Positions 14,235 through 27,500 of a DNA stretch of 64,000 bases are shown here, piece after piece (positions within the stretch are counted from its first letter, which is position 1; every line of letters begins with the position of its first letter). The stretch is from Congeria kusceri (taxonomy: Eukaryota; Mollusca; Bivalvia; Myida; Dreissenidae): positions 49,350,516 to 49,414,515 of the forward strand of contig CM051033.1 in assembly GCA_027627225.1 (NCBI GenBank), written 5' to 3'. The translations under genes were made by a program, and so were the position numbers. The notes below the pieces were generated by a model. That model ran no database searches, was not told the DNA's origin, and saw only the letters and a list, made by a program, of their open reading frames with translations.

Positions 14235-14475
14235 TTTTTATCACATGCTTTAATCAAAATAAAACCCGTCTATGTTTACCATATAAGTTTGTAAATCCTT
14301 TATTTTGTGTACTGACGTGACGTCATTTCATGTTGAAACTAATTTCATGAGAATGGCCATTCAAAGAATATGTCGCCAGTCAAAACGCTCAAAATGTTAT
14401 CTTGCACATGTGTAAGATAAATATATTCGTAATGGCTGTATTACACGGCAAACAAGGTATAGCATGTGATAAAAA
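14235..14475. mobile_element. Possible MITE with 15-bp terminal inverted repeats
   Basis: tttttatcacatgct at 14,235-14,249 is exactly complementary to agcatgtgataaaaa at 14,461-14,475. The 211 bases between include a tgacgtca site near 14,320. No target duplication is obvious, so the boundaries are tentative. Confidence 0.45.
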
Positions 14476-14499
14476 CAAATGGACTCACTATTTAAAGAA

Positions 14500-14955
14500 A
14501 TTGTTTCTAAAAGAGGTTTACCATTTAAAGTAACTTTAAAATAGCAATACAATTAGCTTGTTTTAATATAGCACGTGAAATGTTTATCAAAAGTTACATT
14601 TATGTGTTAAAATATGTGTTAAAAAATTGGAAATCTGTGAACAGGTCCCTTTGATCCACAGTAGGCTAATTCTGTTTAGCCTGCTGATGAAGTCCTAAGT
14701 ATAAGTACGAAAGGATTTTTTATTCCATTTTATCCTTTGATCAATATACATCACTCAATTCAATATACGTCAGATGAAAAACTTGACAATTTGGTAACAT
14801 AAATATGTTACTGTTCAAAAACAAATCTTGGATATGTCGACAACATTGACTTCTGTAAAATTAAAGCTTTGTAACGTCAGTGAAGATATTTTCTACCGCA
14901 AATAAGAAAGCCATATATAAGGATATTAGCTAGCCCGACTTAAAAGTATCTGGCA
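14500..14955. other. Spacer with a hammerhead-like sequence
   Basis: AT-rich with no gene. At 14,664-14,716 a small hairpin (ggcta/tagcc) is followed by ctgatga (14,684-14,690) and gaaa (14,709-14,712). This resembles part of a hammerhead ribozyme core but has no acceptable cleavage triplet (see findings). Confidence 0.4.
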
Positions 14956-15300
14956 GATGTTCTGTGTCATCATGCTATCATACATTTATAATTAATAGTC
15001 GCCGTCTTTAGCGACATATATTGGATTTATCGCAAAACCTCTCACTGACGTAGTGGTATATATAGTACACGTAATGAAAGTTATAAATATGCTCAAAGGA
15101 AAATTGGCTTATGATTATAAGACACTTTTACTTACATGTATATCAGCAGAAAGCTTGTTGTGTTGAACCGTTTAGATGTGCTTTGAACTTAGAAACCAAG
15201 ACTAATTTTACTATGCCAATGGATGGTAATCACAACTGATATTATCATTTATTTAATGCTAAGTAGTGAAATATAGAAAAATATCAGTGAAATATATATC

Positions 15301-15647
15301 TATATCACTCACAGTGAGGAACTACTTTTTTGGGTCCCGATTTAATACGGTAAATGAAACGGACCAAAATCGATTCCGGGCTCAAAACTGTGAAATGACG
15401 TCATTATTTTGACGTCATGACGTTGTGATTCCCGTGATATTTTCAAATAAAATGCAAAAATACGAAGGTTAATAAAGCATTAAATAAAAAGAAAATGTGT
15501 TTGTTGTCGGTGTGATAACGCGTTATATCATCACCGGAAAGGGAGACAATTTACATATTTTCACTCGCACAAGCGCTCGTGAAACTATTTTATTGTCTCC
15601 CTTTCCGGTGAATATCTCATGCGCTATCACACCGAAAACAAACACAT
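15301..15647. repeat. Long hairpin (56-bp arms) next to clustered CRE-like sites
   Basis: Arms at 15,495-15,550 and 15,592-15,647 are inverted copies with only a few mismatches (gtcggtgtgata, tcaccggaaagggagacaat). The ~41-base loop contains its own gcacaagcgctcgtg palindrome. Just upstream, TGACGTCA occurs at 15,396-15,403 and 15,410-15,417, with a half-matching TGACGTTG at 15,418-15,425. It is probably a foldback element. The CRE-like sites match the CREB/ATF consensus, but no gene start is nearby. Confidence 0.7.
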
Positions 15648-18075
15648 ATCTTCTATTTATTCAATTGTAAAGTCCGAACGTTAATACTGAATCAGTGGCC
15701 AACTACAGTTTTTAACTCTGGAATGTATATTTTAAAGCATATGGGTTAGTTTGCAAACCTCCACTTATTAAAATGCTCATAGTTAAGGAATCAACACTTA
15801 CTTGAATAATTTGTATTGTGTATATGAATATATGTTCGAAGTTTCGAAGAATAATGTGTTTATTTAAATATGAACACATATTGTACAGTTAACAATATTA
15901 TAACAGCCTAGGCATAGGACTGACAGGTAATACCATGACTAATGTAGCACAGATTGTAACAGAAACTAATAGACGGCACATATAGCATACTTTATTGTCT
16001 AACTTTACGTATGTTTAATATTCATCAAATAAACAAGACGATACACGTATTCATGTATGTCTTCCAATTCAACTACATTTGAAACTATGTGAGATGTTAA
16101 GACAATGTTACAAGACGGTGTGTCTTGTTTAACACATCCATGTCCGTATCTTCAAAAATGTGTTCCTAATCTGTAACATACAGATTTTAAAGAAAGAAAA
16201 CATAATTTTTAATTGATATTAAAGTTCTGTGTTCTTTTTCCTTTGGCATGAAGAAACCCAATCCCTCAAGTATACGTGGAGAACGGTTTACAATCAGATA
16301 ACATCCAAGCTGAGCTACGGCATGAACCATATTTATATAATAGAATTAATGTCAGCTTTCGTTCGAAGTATGCATACTTGCTCATTGCAAATACCACTTG
16401 AATTGTGTCTATGAAGACCTTCAAATACTATACACTATCGTGTCGATGTAATGAGCAATACGTCAATCATTGTGTATTGTTAGAATTTAGAAAAGCATCT
16501 TCGAAATCTGGTAACATATAGCTAAGACCGGTATCAGATTTCCATGTTGTCTGAAACGCCAGTACTAATTGAGCAATTCCATCTTCTTATGCATGGGCTG
16601 TACAATAATGTAGGCAATCCAATGTATACAGTCTTTCCACCAAAAATACTGGCCACAAATGCTGAAATATGTACAAGAAATTATCATGAGGGATATTCAA
16701 TGCCTTATATTTACATTGCATAGGCATTTTAATATGGAAGGGGTATGCATTCATAATCGTATGAACGCAATGCCTTAGCACCGGCGTACTAATATCTGTG
16801 TGTCCTATTTTTAAGCAAATTATATTTCTACAATAATATTTACATGAACTAAGCTGTCTTATACTGTTCAAGTTACTCTTTTTTGCATTTATTGTTGACG
16901 TTAGATTAAATGTTTTTATAATTTATATTCATGAACATTTCGTTCCAGTTCTTCTTCTACAAAATCAATCTGACATTTTTTTCACTTTTGTTTGATAGTT
17001 TTCTATCATGCAAGGTCTACAAGTAGTACGTATTATTTAACAAAGCTATTTCGCTAGCAAGTACTATGTACATGTTATGGTATTTAAGGTAAACATTACT
17101 TTTCTTAGCAGCGACCACAGTCAATCTCCATGACGTAACATCGGTTCAGGAACGTAGCTTTAAAATGGATATAATTTCACATTGATGTGTCTGTTTGCTA
17201 TGTGCATTTAGATCGTCTAATTTATTGTGCATTTATATCACAGTTAATAATGATGAATTGTTTAACATGTACAATAAGAAAAAATTGCATTTTTAGATTT
17301 ATATTAAAATGTTATCCTTTCTAATACAAGTTATGCCCAGGCAAAGAAAAGAGCTTAGATACGCCCGTGTGGATGCTATTTATCGATGATCTATCTTGTT
17401 TAGTGATCCCATTTGTGGATTGTTTTGCATTTTGGTCGCCGAGTGAAAATTTGGATATATGGTGTAGATTTAAAGCATTTAAAAGCATTTAAGTCTTCAT
17501 CTTTTGTGTTAATAATAAAACAGGATTATCCAGGATGTGTTAAACTCTCAGAATAGGAATTGTGTGATTTTAAAGTGTCAGAACTCAACTGTGGTGTAGA
17601 AGTATTCATGATGTGGATTTAATGTCTTACTAAAAAAGCACCTCTTATTTTATATTAATCTTTCTAAAGCATGAGTAATGTTTAGTGCTTGTTGGCTATA
17701 CCGGCCGAAATAGCAGCTCTTATTGATGTTACAGGTATTTTTGCATTGTTTAAGTTACTTTGTTAGTTTTGTAGCGATATGATTAATGCAAGGAAAATAA
17801 AAATGTTATGACTCCTAATGTTGACATTAAATTTCATTTGTCGCAGAAAATTGAATGTAAACTAAGGAGAAAATGACATTTTTGTAGGGAACTATTTTAT
17901 TAAACGTAGTTTGCATTCTACTGTGTGTAGTTCGATTACAAGGGGCGGTACTTCGCTGTTCCAACAAGAACACTGCTGTTCGTTATATTTCTCATATAAT
18001 GGCAACGAAATGCATGTTAAACAAAAATAATATAAAGTAATGCTATGAAATCATCCCAAATGTAATGTAAATATA

Positions 18076-18232
18076 AGGATTGAAATTAATTTTGGTTGCG
18101 TTCATGCGATTATGAACGCAATAGTCAAACTGGCAAATTATCCATGAAGCGCTAGCGCGCATCATGGATTTGCCAGTTTGACAACTGCGTTCATAATCGC
18201 ATGAACGCAACCAAAAACTAAATTCAATCCTT
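18076..18232. repeat. Near-perfect 157-bp hairpin
   Basis: A palindrome centred near 18,152 (agcgctagcgcg). The arms carry ggttgcgttcatgcgatta, aacgcaa and caaactggcaa, with their complements on the other side and very few mismatches. The outer stem includes aaggattgaa and ttcaatcctt. There is no coding capacity. High arm identity amid diverged surroundings suggests a fairly young foldback element, or conversion between arms. Confidence 0.85.
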
Positions 18233-20070
18233 AAATGAATCAGCTTTTAACAAGCTACACAGTATTTTGGTTAAGTATAAACCTTATGTAAAAAAACTTC
18301 AAGTACTAGTAAATCGGATCAAAATTAATCCTATCAACAGAAACATAGCATATATTGTAATTATGTATCCATTTTATTTAAGATTAATACATCGTTTTTA
18401 ATACTTAAAGTGACGTTTTTTCTTTACCTTATTACTATCAACGTGTTGCCTCGCTTAGTGCTTTACATCCGTAACTGGTATTATGGATGCATTGCATACC
18501 AATATTAAACAGTAGCTCCTCATGACTCAATGCATTGCAACAATCATTTTATTATATTGTATTCGAATGTATCCTTCCGTTTTAATGAAAACGAACGTCA
18601 TTTTGAAATTCTTTTTTATGACACAAATTGGTATGTCCACATTGACAATGCATGTAACCAATAACTCCAGTAATGTTGCACTCTTAAGAATGGCATATAC
18701 ATTTCAGGCTTTCACGATGATCATTTCAGTATAAAACATCGTTTTTTTTAACTTTAGTCCGTAACGAATATCGTGATTAACAAGACATTAGTCATAATGA
18801 CGGTCTCGAATGTCATCATAATTTCGAGTAATATTATTACTTTACACACTGACTCTATTTAATACAAATAGTGTAGGTAGCAGTTAATTGATTGGATATA
18901 CCCTTTGATTGGAACGCGTGGTATAATGGAAATAAAGTAACTTATGACTAAACATATAACCACAATAATATACTCAACAAAACAAGAAAGTATCTACTTA
19001 TATAAATTTTATGTTTGTCGATACATGTATGTAATATTTAAACACACAATAAAGTCAATGAAACTTTAATAATCTTTCAATAAAATGCTATCATTTGTTT
19101 CTGAATCAATTCCATATTTATTGTAAATAACAAAGCAAAAACTTAACAGGTGCAACAGTTAAAATCACAAAACAGGAACGTGTGAGTAGACAGTTAATTG
19201 TCGCCTTTGTGCCATTAAACCTTCGACTTATGTCAGTTAAAATCCGTCTTGTTCGCAGGATACCAAGAGCTTGGTTTCGCTAGTCCATATTTAAACATGC
19301 CATGGTAATTGCACATGATTTGGATGATTTTATGAACCGACTATCCACACAGAATCGATTTCAATGACAACTTGCTCAAAATGTGTGCACATATTCACTA
19401 CACAATTGGTAATCGAGTTTTGGTGGGCTATTTGGTATTAAATGCTACCGTTTAACAGTAAAAATTCACATGATATTGAATGTGGAAGAATATACTCTTG
19501 AAATCGATAGTCATAAATAAAAAATCTAATAAAAATTCATGTTTTTTAAGATACAGATGTTTAAAAGTGGATACTTTCTTTTTGTTTTGTTTTGACTATG
19601 TTCTTTGTGATTTTCATGTTTACACCTGCTACGTTTGTGTACTATGTTTGACCATAAATATGGAATTAATTCAGAAAAAATGAAATAATTTAGTTAAAAA
19701 TGATTTAAGTTACATTGACTTTATTTTTTGTTTAAATATTACATACACATATCTAAAAACAATAAAATATATAAGTGGATACTTTCTTGTCCTTTGTTGA
19801 GTATATATATTTCAATACGGATATAGTACATGTATAATAATTCTTATACAATAAACCTATAAAGCACAGAATTAAGTACACACAATATTAATTGTGCTTC
19901 AGCTTATAAGCCCCAGGTGCATCAGTAAGTTATACCTTGTATTTAACTACTAAGTGTCATTTATTCAAACAAGTGATCAATAGACTAGAACACCATTTAC
20001 ACAACGCAGCAATCACGAGACACTAAACTAACACCACGCATTCACGACATACATTGACTTTGTTGAGAAA

Positions 20071-21440
20071 ATTGACGTTACGACAGAGCCGAGTAAACCA
20101 CGCCCACCGATTTCAAGGCAGACTACTCTGTTTATGTCCGTAAAAAAAAAACAACAACATGGTATCACGAGTCGCAGGTCGGTTAGCATTATAAGTACAA
20201 GCCACATGCTTTTGTGTCGGGTTTTACGATGAAAAAATGAGCATGACCGTTTAGGAAATCGTGAAATACACGGGAAGATCTACCGTACCAGTACAGAAGT
20301 GTCAGAAAGTAAACATGTTGATAATGTCATCGACATCAACGGAAACGCGTCTTACAGAAGCTTTCTGCAAATGTAAACAAGGAACAAATACCGTTTCTTT
20401 ATTATATTGCGAGTGTGTGTTGTTTTTGTTTTCAGTTACATTATATAAATTATTGAAGTAACTTACCTTTTAAAGTTTGATACTTGCTTCTGTTTTCCAC
20501 AGTTGCATTTGGCCAAGACGACTAAAGACAATGTCTGCGGTAAGTAAAAACCACAAGGCATTGGAGCTGCTCATCTTGATCCACACAGTATTTTATCATC
20601 CTAAATATTGATTTATCCTTAGCTTTTTTATTTATTCCACACATTAGGTCGATACTTTCACCTGCTAATGTTGCTAAGCACGCATGGTCTCCCTTTGTTT
20701 ACGTTTCATTGACGGTTCTCTATTTGTAAAATAAATGCATTTTACCCTCTAATATTTAATTGCAATTGTTTATTAAACACATCTTTTTATATGTAGGCCC
20801 CTACCTAAGTATTTATATCCAGTATACACACTAAAGTTTTTCAGAATTAATGAAGTGTACAGTAGAGCGTTCTTTAGTTTATCTTTTCCCCGGACGCCAT
20901 TTTGTATTGATGACCGAAATGTGAACGTTTGTTTTCAATCGTTTTTCGTACACATTACCCTCACTTTTCGATTCTTGGTTGGTCGTTTTGTGTCCGATCG
21001 GCACATTAACGAACGCTTGGAATCTTCTTCTGTCAGTCTTAAAGTTGATGTCGAACATACTTTCTGAACATACTTTCACAGTACATTTTCGACAGTTTGA
21101 CATTTTAATGCAGATCTACGAGTTTATTTATCTTGAAATCTCCTACCCCACTTGTGCTTTTAAATCCTGTAACTGTGTAAACTAAATCTACGTCATCATT
21201 ACGCATATGCACGTTATTTTTAGAATAAAGGAATTCCGTAGAACTGAATGGACTTTCACTTTTACTTTTTCTAAAGGTCACACGCCACCAAAGGGTGACT
21301 ACAAAAATATAACAATTACTGGAATGTGCGACATGTTGGTACGTTTGACGGACAAAATGGCGGATTAAACACATGCTTATCAGTTCTGCGATCTGATTTG
21401 CTAATCGACCTGTCAATCATCGGTCCGTCGTAACGTCAAT
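20071..21440. mobile_element. Candidate 1.37-kb DNA element with 17-bp terminal inverted repeats
   Basis: attgacgttacgacaga at 20,071-20,087 is matched at 16 of 17 positions by the complement of 21,424-21,440. V2 independently predicts the insertion: the blocks that lie ~160 bp apart there (10,970 and 11,131) are ~1.47 kb apart here (20,060 and 21,530). The interior is visibly less AT-rich than the surroundings. It contains gccattttgt-type words in both orientations (20,893 and 21,349) and a splice-flanked short exon-like segment. Two abutting minus frames (21,416-21,105, 103 codons; 21,103-20,879, 74 codons) show no recognised domain. It could be a non-autonomous transposon or a decayed autonomous one. 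Confidence 0.55.
20503..20539 (+). other. Exon-like segment with start codon (possible 5' exon)
   Basis: A pyrimidine-rich tract plus CAG ends at 20,502. Then come 37 bases ending in ATG TCT GCG, followed at 20,540 by a consensus donor GTAAGT. This has the layout of a small 5' exon: leader, start codon, three codons (Met-Ser-Ala), then an intron in phase 0. I found no matching downstream coding exon. The segment lies inside the TIR-bounded insertion, so it may be a captured or transposon-encoded exon, or chance. Confidence 0.35.
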
Positions 21441-24214
21441 TATTTTAAGGACCAGTATATGTAGTTCACTTGTTAACATTAATAATGGCGTTCGTAATCT
21501 CCGGTTTTCACGGTTTAATATTGCGTTTTATTTCATTTTAAATAAGACGGAAACACATTTTTCAACAAGTGTGTGATGATCTGTATACGTAAGCACTTCA
21601 CACAAATAAGAAAGCTGTGACAGGCGCCACATTATGACAAGAAGATTAATGATAACGTTCAATGATCGTCTGTACCGCCATCCCGAGGGCCATGACTTTA
21701 GAACTTGGAAACGGTCGCTTATATCATGCAAAAATCGTTTCACGAAAATCCATTCTTATAAGCTTTGCTCCCTTGCAAATACTCATGTAATTTCGTCTAT
21801 GAACTGCTAATATGCCATGCATTTTGATTGCGCTGAACATAGCATGATGCCAATCATTAGGTATTGTAAGAATGCTAGAATGTGTTGATTGACATCATCG
21901 TCGGTTTCAATCTGGCAATATCTAACTAAGAATTATACCAGATAACAATATTACCGGAAGTTTAAGCAGTTAATGTATGTGCAATTTATCGAGGTTTGTT
22001 CTTCATATGCATGGCGGTACAATTAAGCTCGCATCACAATATATACAGACACATATCAACTACAACCAAACATGATCTAGTCAGTTATAAAAATAAATAC
22101 CGAAGAATACATGCATACTGGTTCATTGCAAATAGCAAGTAAATATCAAGTATTAATTGCTAAAACATCTATACAGTAGTGTTGCTATGTACACTTCTTA
22201 GATATCAATTGTTTGTGTTTCCTCATACACAGGCAGTATCCATATTAAAATCCTAGTACCATATCAACAATTAAAGGAAGTTTCAGAAATTAAGTTTTGG
22301 ATACACATGGAGTCTGCAGTTGTGAAACAATTTGTGACACTGCTTGTAATGTTTGAATTGATCAGGTAAATAACAGATCGTTTAACCGATCTTTAATACA
22401 CAGAACGTTATACTATGGCACGTCACAACAAATGAATCGCGACATTTTTAAGCTAGATTTTCGGCAAACACCGATTATAAATACCGTTGCTTTGTACTAT
22501 TCTGAAGGACTGGCATTCGGAATGACAAGTCGCAAATGTTGTCGATAGGTCCATTTAAGCTGTGAACAACTGGTATTTCAAAATAAAGAAAAATGAAGTC
22601 AAAGTAAACCTGAAGCTTAGGATTAGCTCAAATATGTAATGCTAAACAATTGCATCTAATAGGATCAAGCCCATGTATGTACTTTTATTTCAACATTTTT
22701 CGATAAAACTAAAACCTACTACGATTAGGTCCATTGGCTGCATATGCCAATTATTTCCCTTATATAAAACATTGATAACTAAAGCAGTGTAAGGCTATCT
22801 ACATATGGTGTATGCAGATAAATAAGTTCATTCCGACCAGATTCTTAGGAAGCAAATTTGTATAAATAAAGAAGGCATATATCATCTTCCGGTGTCATCT
22901 TCCAATTACGAAGCCATTTTCTTTGTTGCTATTTCCTATTACGCAGATAGATTCCGGTTGCAGGAATCTAATTATAAGTTGTAATAACGTTACCAATAAC
23001 TGAGACTCGTTTTTCTTTATATGCAAAATACGTGTGTCTTGAGATACATACAGTTGAATGTAGGTTCAAAATCGGAGATGTGGCTAACTGTTTAAGTTAT
23101 GAACAACTAGGGGCTGTTAAGTAATTGATTTGAAACCGTCCTAAATATACAATGTCACATACTGTTTTGTATTAATTTATTGAAGGTTGGATGGCTCAAA
23201 CCACGTTTAATGTGATTAACTTTATTGCTACAATTGAATATTGCGAAACGTGTATACACATTGTATTCATATGACTGTTTTTAAATTAACATTAAATTAA
23301 CAGCTGCTATGCGAAAACCGTATATTATGATATAGGTGTTTATTTTCATCGCTTTTACGTTATTTATGTTTATTGTTTGTCATGTTCTAAATGTTCTAAA
23401 TGTTTGACTCATTTGCATGTACTCGAAATATGTTGTCTTCTTAGGAATGTCCTATACATGTCAGACTTTCATGTTCCTTTTTATACGGATGTATCATTTT
23501 AAATGATTTAACAAAACGAGTTCTTCCACACTAAAGACGTCGTGATTTATTCTGATTTGAACGCAGTGATAATTGTGATTGCACTAAATAAATGAATGGA
23601 ATATATCCCTTGGTGTTGAATTCTACACGGTTGTTAGGATAAATTGTACTTTCATATTCAAGTAAGCCTGTATGATGCATGTTTTGATTAAAACGCCTTG
23701 TAGCCATTCTAAAACACAAACTTTGTGATTGCTATTGAGTGGGGATTAGAAGAGCACTTTGCTTTGATAATAATAATCGTAAACACACAATGTAGCGTCC
23801 CACTGAATTTGTAATTAATATTCTTTCACATTAGTTCGTTTGTGCTCAGATAATAACAATAAGAATGTGTAATTTTTCTGAGAAGAAGCATAAGCTTTTT
23901 TGTAATAATTTATCAAATTTAACAGTTTCTGAAATACAATTCAGATAATACGCCATCAATATTTTGAATATAATAAATATGGAAAACAAAACAATGCGTG
24001 ATTATCTTGTCTACATGGTTTGGACAGATAATATCTGCTGACGTTAATGATAATACACTAATTACATAATAATTCCAACAAACTATTGAATTAAGAATCG
24101 TACTTTTCAGTAAGTATTGTTATCCTCATAATACTTGACAGGACAATGGGACAACGTTTGCTGTCATACAAATGAGATAACAATCCCGGACAAACGCCTT
24201 GCTTAAGACAGCAG

Positions 24215-24560
24215 TCCAACAGGAACATTAGAACCTTTTTCAAATCTTCTGTTAGAATATTATACGCTGTTCCCAAGCTGATATCGCATCTATCTGCTAT
24301 ATCTCTAGTAGTTATTATACGATCAGCGTCCAACAATTCTTTCACTAACGGCAATGGTCGCCTTCTGACGTTCGTCTGACCAGGTCTCGGGTCATCGTGT
24401 GTTCATTCTCTGCCACCATGAACACGTTGATACCATGTATAAACATTGTTCGCTTAACCGAGGTATTCCCAAATGACTTCTCCATCGACTTATCATTTGC
24501 ACTGGCTTGTGTCCATTCGATTATTTCAGATTCCATGGCAAACAAACACAAATTCGCACA
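24215..24560 (-). pseudogene. mariner-family transposase remnant (DNA-binding domain only)
   Basis: On the minus strand, one frame (24,420-24,370) reads WYQRVHGGRE, a stop, then DDPRPGQ, the linker typical of mariner transposases after the first helix-turn-helix. A second frame (24,354-24,225) continues with LLDADRIITTRDIADRC and ISLGTAYNILTEDL, the second helix-turn-helix. At least one frameshift and one in-frame stop separate them. Mariner proteins are about 345 residues; here only the N-terminal ~110 survive and the catalytic DD(D/E) domain is missing. By comparison with U2 (34.75 kb) and U3 (52.2 kb), the whole inserted segment spans roughly 24,215-24,870. It is a dead, internally deleted copy. 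Confidence 0.7.
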
Positions 24561-27500
24561 TTGACACTAAACACTATGCACGTGCAATAGCGATTGGTTA
24601 ATGACGTCAATGTATGGCATGTAATAACGTATGTATATATGTAACTTCATCCGACGTTTTCGCGCTTAAAACTGACAAAATTCCTTTTTCTTTTTATAAT
24701 TAAACATGTTACAGTTGACTACAAACATTGGCCTGAGCCCAGTAGGTCGTCTGTGGGTTACTATAGTAACCATAATTTCTGAACTGTTGCGCGGATACTT
24801 TCAATCGTTTGTCAATCGATAAATTATAAACGTATACAGTTTTATACCAAATTTTATTAGACTTGGATCACTCAATCAAAAGTTATATCGGTATTAAATG
24901 AACAGCCCACGTATATCTGAGACTACTAAGCTCGATGTCCGACACAAAACCCAATTACAGTACTCCAGTTGGAAATTGTACCCATAATACGTTCTGGCCA
25001 CCAAAACTTCTGGAATAATGGCCAAAATAACACACACACACCAACAAAGAAACAATTCGTGTCGACCAGTCAATTATCGTGTTGACAAAATCGTATTTCG
25101 AAATCGAAATTGTATAAGTTTAACGACATGTTTAATAAGATTTATGTTCACAAGTGTGCATTGACGAAACTTTATATTGAACGCGTCTAGAATTGTTATT
25201 TGAATTCACTCTTTATAAGCATTAAACAGTATATACACGGTTTATTACACATATATTGCTTTCCGTGTAGAATTAAAATCACTAGTTTTTAATTATGTAC
25301 AGTTTTTATTTTATACACTTTTTGTAACAAGGCTCCAATCACACAGTTATACATGGTAACTAACTAGGTCATATGATACTTAACTTCCTGGACGTCTGTA
25401 TACTATGGAAGTCATTATCTACATATACACATTAATCTTTTTTTTCTTGCATACGGTGTCTAACTGGTTATGCGTTCATTCGACTACACATGCTAGTCGT
25501 CCATTAGCAATTAATCAAATCTAAATTACTTATCAAGTATTCATATCTGATTAAGAAAACATCTATCATCGTCTTGTCTCATATTTCAACTACTGTCCAT
25601 TTAGCAGACTGATGATATACATTTTCTTTTCGGTTGCAGAAATGATATAATTAACAATACCAAAAATCGAGACTCGTTTTTGTATATCAAACATGAATTT
25701 ATTGGAATAGCAACAGATTCAGAGTTTACAAAAATTGTCAATGTGGCTATTATATCGGATACACTTAAGTAACGTGCTATCGAATAATTATCAACCAGTA
25801 ACACTTCAGTAGGTTAGTGCCCCTGGTTTAAATTGAGAATACGTGTGTATGCATTATAACAATTATGTTTTTTCACCAATAAATGTCGACAATGAAAAAC
25901 ATTATCCAAGCACAACTGACTCACTGAACTAATACCATTTATCGAAGCGCATTAGACGTTGTCTTTCAGAGACATTTGGCCATAAATCGTTAGTTTCCTT
26001 TTTGTTATACATTGCAACGCTTAAACATTTGTTGCATTGCTTGTGTTTATATGAACTCTTCAATAAAACTGTAGTAATGCGCGATACAACCAAACGGCTG
26101 CGACTTTTTGCTATTTGATTAGTCACAACTCATCTACCCGATCTCTCAACGCGTAGGAATGCATTATTCACTGCGAGTTTGTTCGTTTAGTTGAAATTGA
26201 ATTCGTGTATTCTATAAAGCGTCGTGGTTTTGTAAAGTAAACACTTTGTGTTTAAATACTGAATTAAGGTTCTGTGTCAGGATTTATCTTGAAGAATATC
26301 AGTGATGAAATTGATAACGCTAAATGAAAATTGTGTATAGGAATGTAACAAATGCCATTATGTTTTGTGACAAACTGCTGCCAATAATCTCGATTTTGAA
26401 ACTTCAGTATTCATTGTTCTCAGAAAAAACAATCGATATATTTTCGATGAAAGTTTGACTAAAATGTGCTTTGATACAACATACATGTAAATACTACTTG
26501 CATGTTAGCATATTTGCATTTAGTTGTATGTTTGGTGTACTGTGTAAGAGTGAATTATTGTACACAACAATGTCCAATCTCTGCCTCTGACGTTGGGGCC
26601 ATTTAAATAGAAATTTTGTCTAACTTAATACCAAATAGCATCTGCTAGACAGATTCAAGTGAGGCTTAATACAATCCTAATACTGGGTTTTCTTATTTAC
26701 AGAATACATCAATTATCTTCAAGGAAGCAACGAAGCGTCATTGAAAGGCCCTGTAGAACTTGTCGACATTTTCAGAATAGTTATTTTAACAGTAATACAC
26801 GCTTTTTGTTGTACACATCCTGAGTTTAGAGGTGAGTGCAAAGTTAGTGTACATATAGCATACAATTGTGCTCAAATATCATATTATTGATTGTAATTAT
26901 TATATTAATTCGGTTATAAACGTAAACGTTTCGGTTAAGCATAATATACTGAAGGACCAGACGCAAGGACAATAACACGTTGTCTACATGTCGTTGTAAT
27001 TAAACATTATTTTAAATGAAACCCGTGCATTGTTACCAGTAACACCCATGTAGCCATAGGCGAGATTATACTGTATACAACTGTGCACAATTTTATCGAT
27101 GTCCTTAACATAAACTCTGAGGTACTTAAGCTAAGTTTGTCATACATGTACATAAAACAGTAGCCATGCATATCATACATTGGCTATAAAATAAGTTTAC
27201 TTATATGAAGCTAATTATGGTGTTACATTACTTTCATTTACCAACATTTGACTCCCAAATAAACATATATCAATACGTATATCAAACTACTGAATTAAAT
27301 GCATCTAAAACGATTAAGCCAATGTGTTACATGTACATTGTCTATTTTTGTGTTTTTATAGAAAACTAGTACGATCAACGATATCGGTTACATGCCCAAG
27401 AATACCTTATCCGGGAACGTTCGCTTATTTAGACCAATGTCTTCGAAAAAGTATTAATATCTAATAAATATGGCATATATAATCTGCTGTCTCATCTTTC

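Larger units (their letters stand above)
14960..18740. repeat. Fragmentary large repeat unit V3
   Basis: Three anchors are shared with other units. The first is ~14,970-15,030 (catttataattaatagtc..gtctttagcgaca), comparable with 4,940-5,010 and 13,040-13,100. The second is ~16,270-16,560 (attgcaaataccacttgaa..tctatgaa), comparable with 21,770, 30,350, 41,395 and 43,440. The third is ~18,660-18,740 (gcactctta..catttcaggct..ataaaacatcg), comparable with 6,900 and 13,370. The intervening sequence includes two strong hairpins and is otherwise featureless. No gene is seen; 60-94 aa ORFs at 16.2-16.9 kb show no domain. Confidence 0.55.

Noticed and set aside
20879..21416. Two abutting minus-strand ORFs (103 and 74 codons) as a gene
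   Set aside because: No domain or splice support. They fall in the less AT-rich TIR-bounded insertion, where longer chance ORFs are expected.
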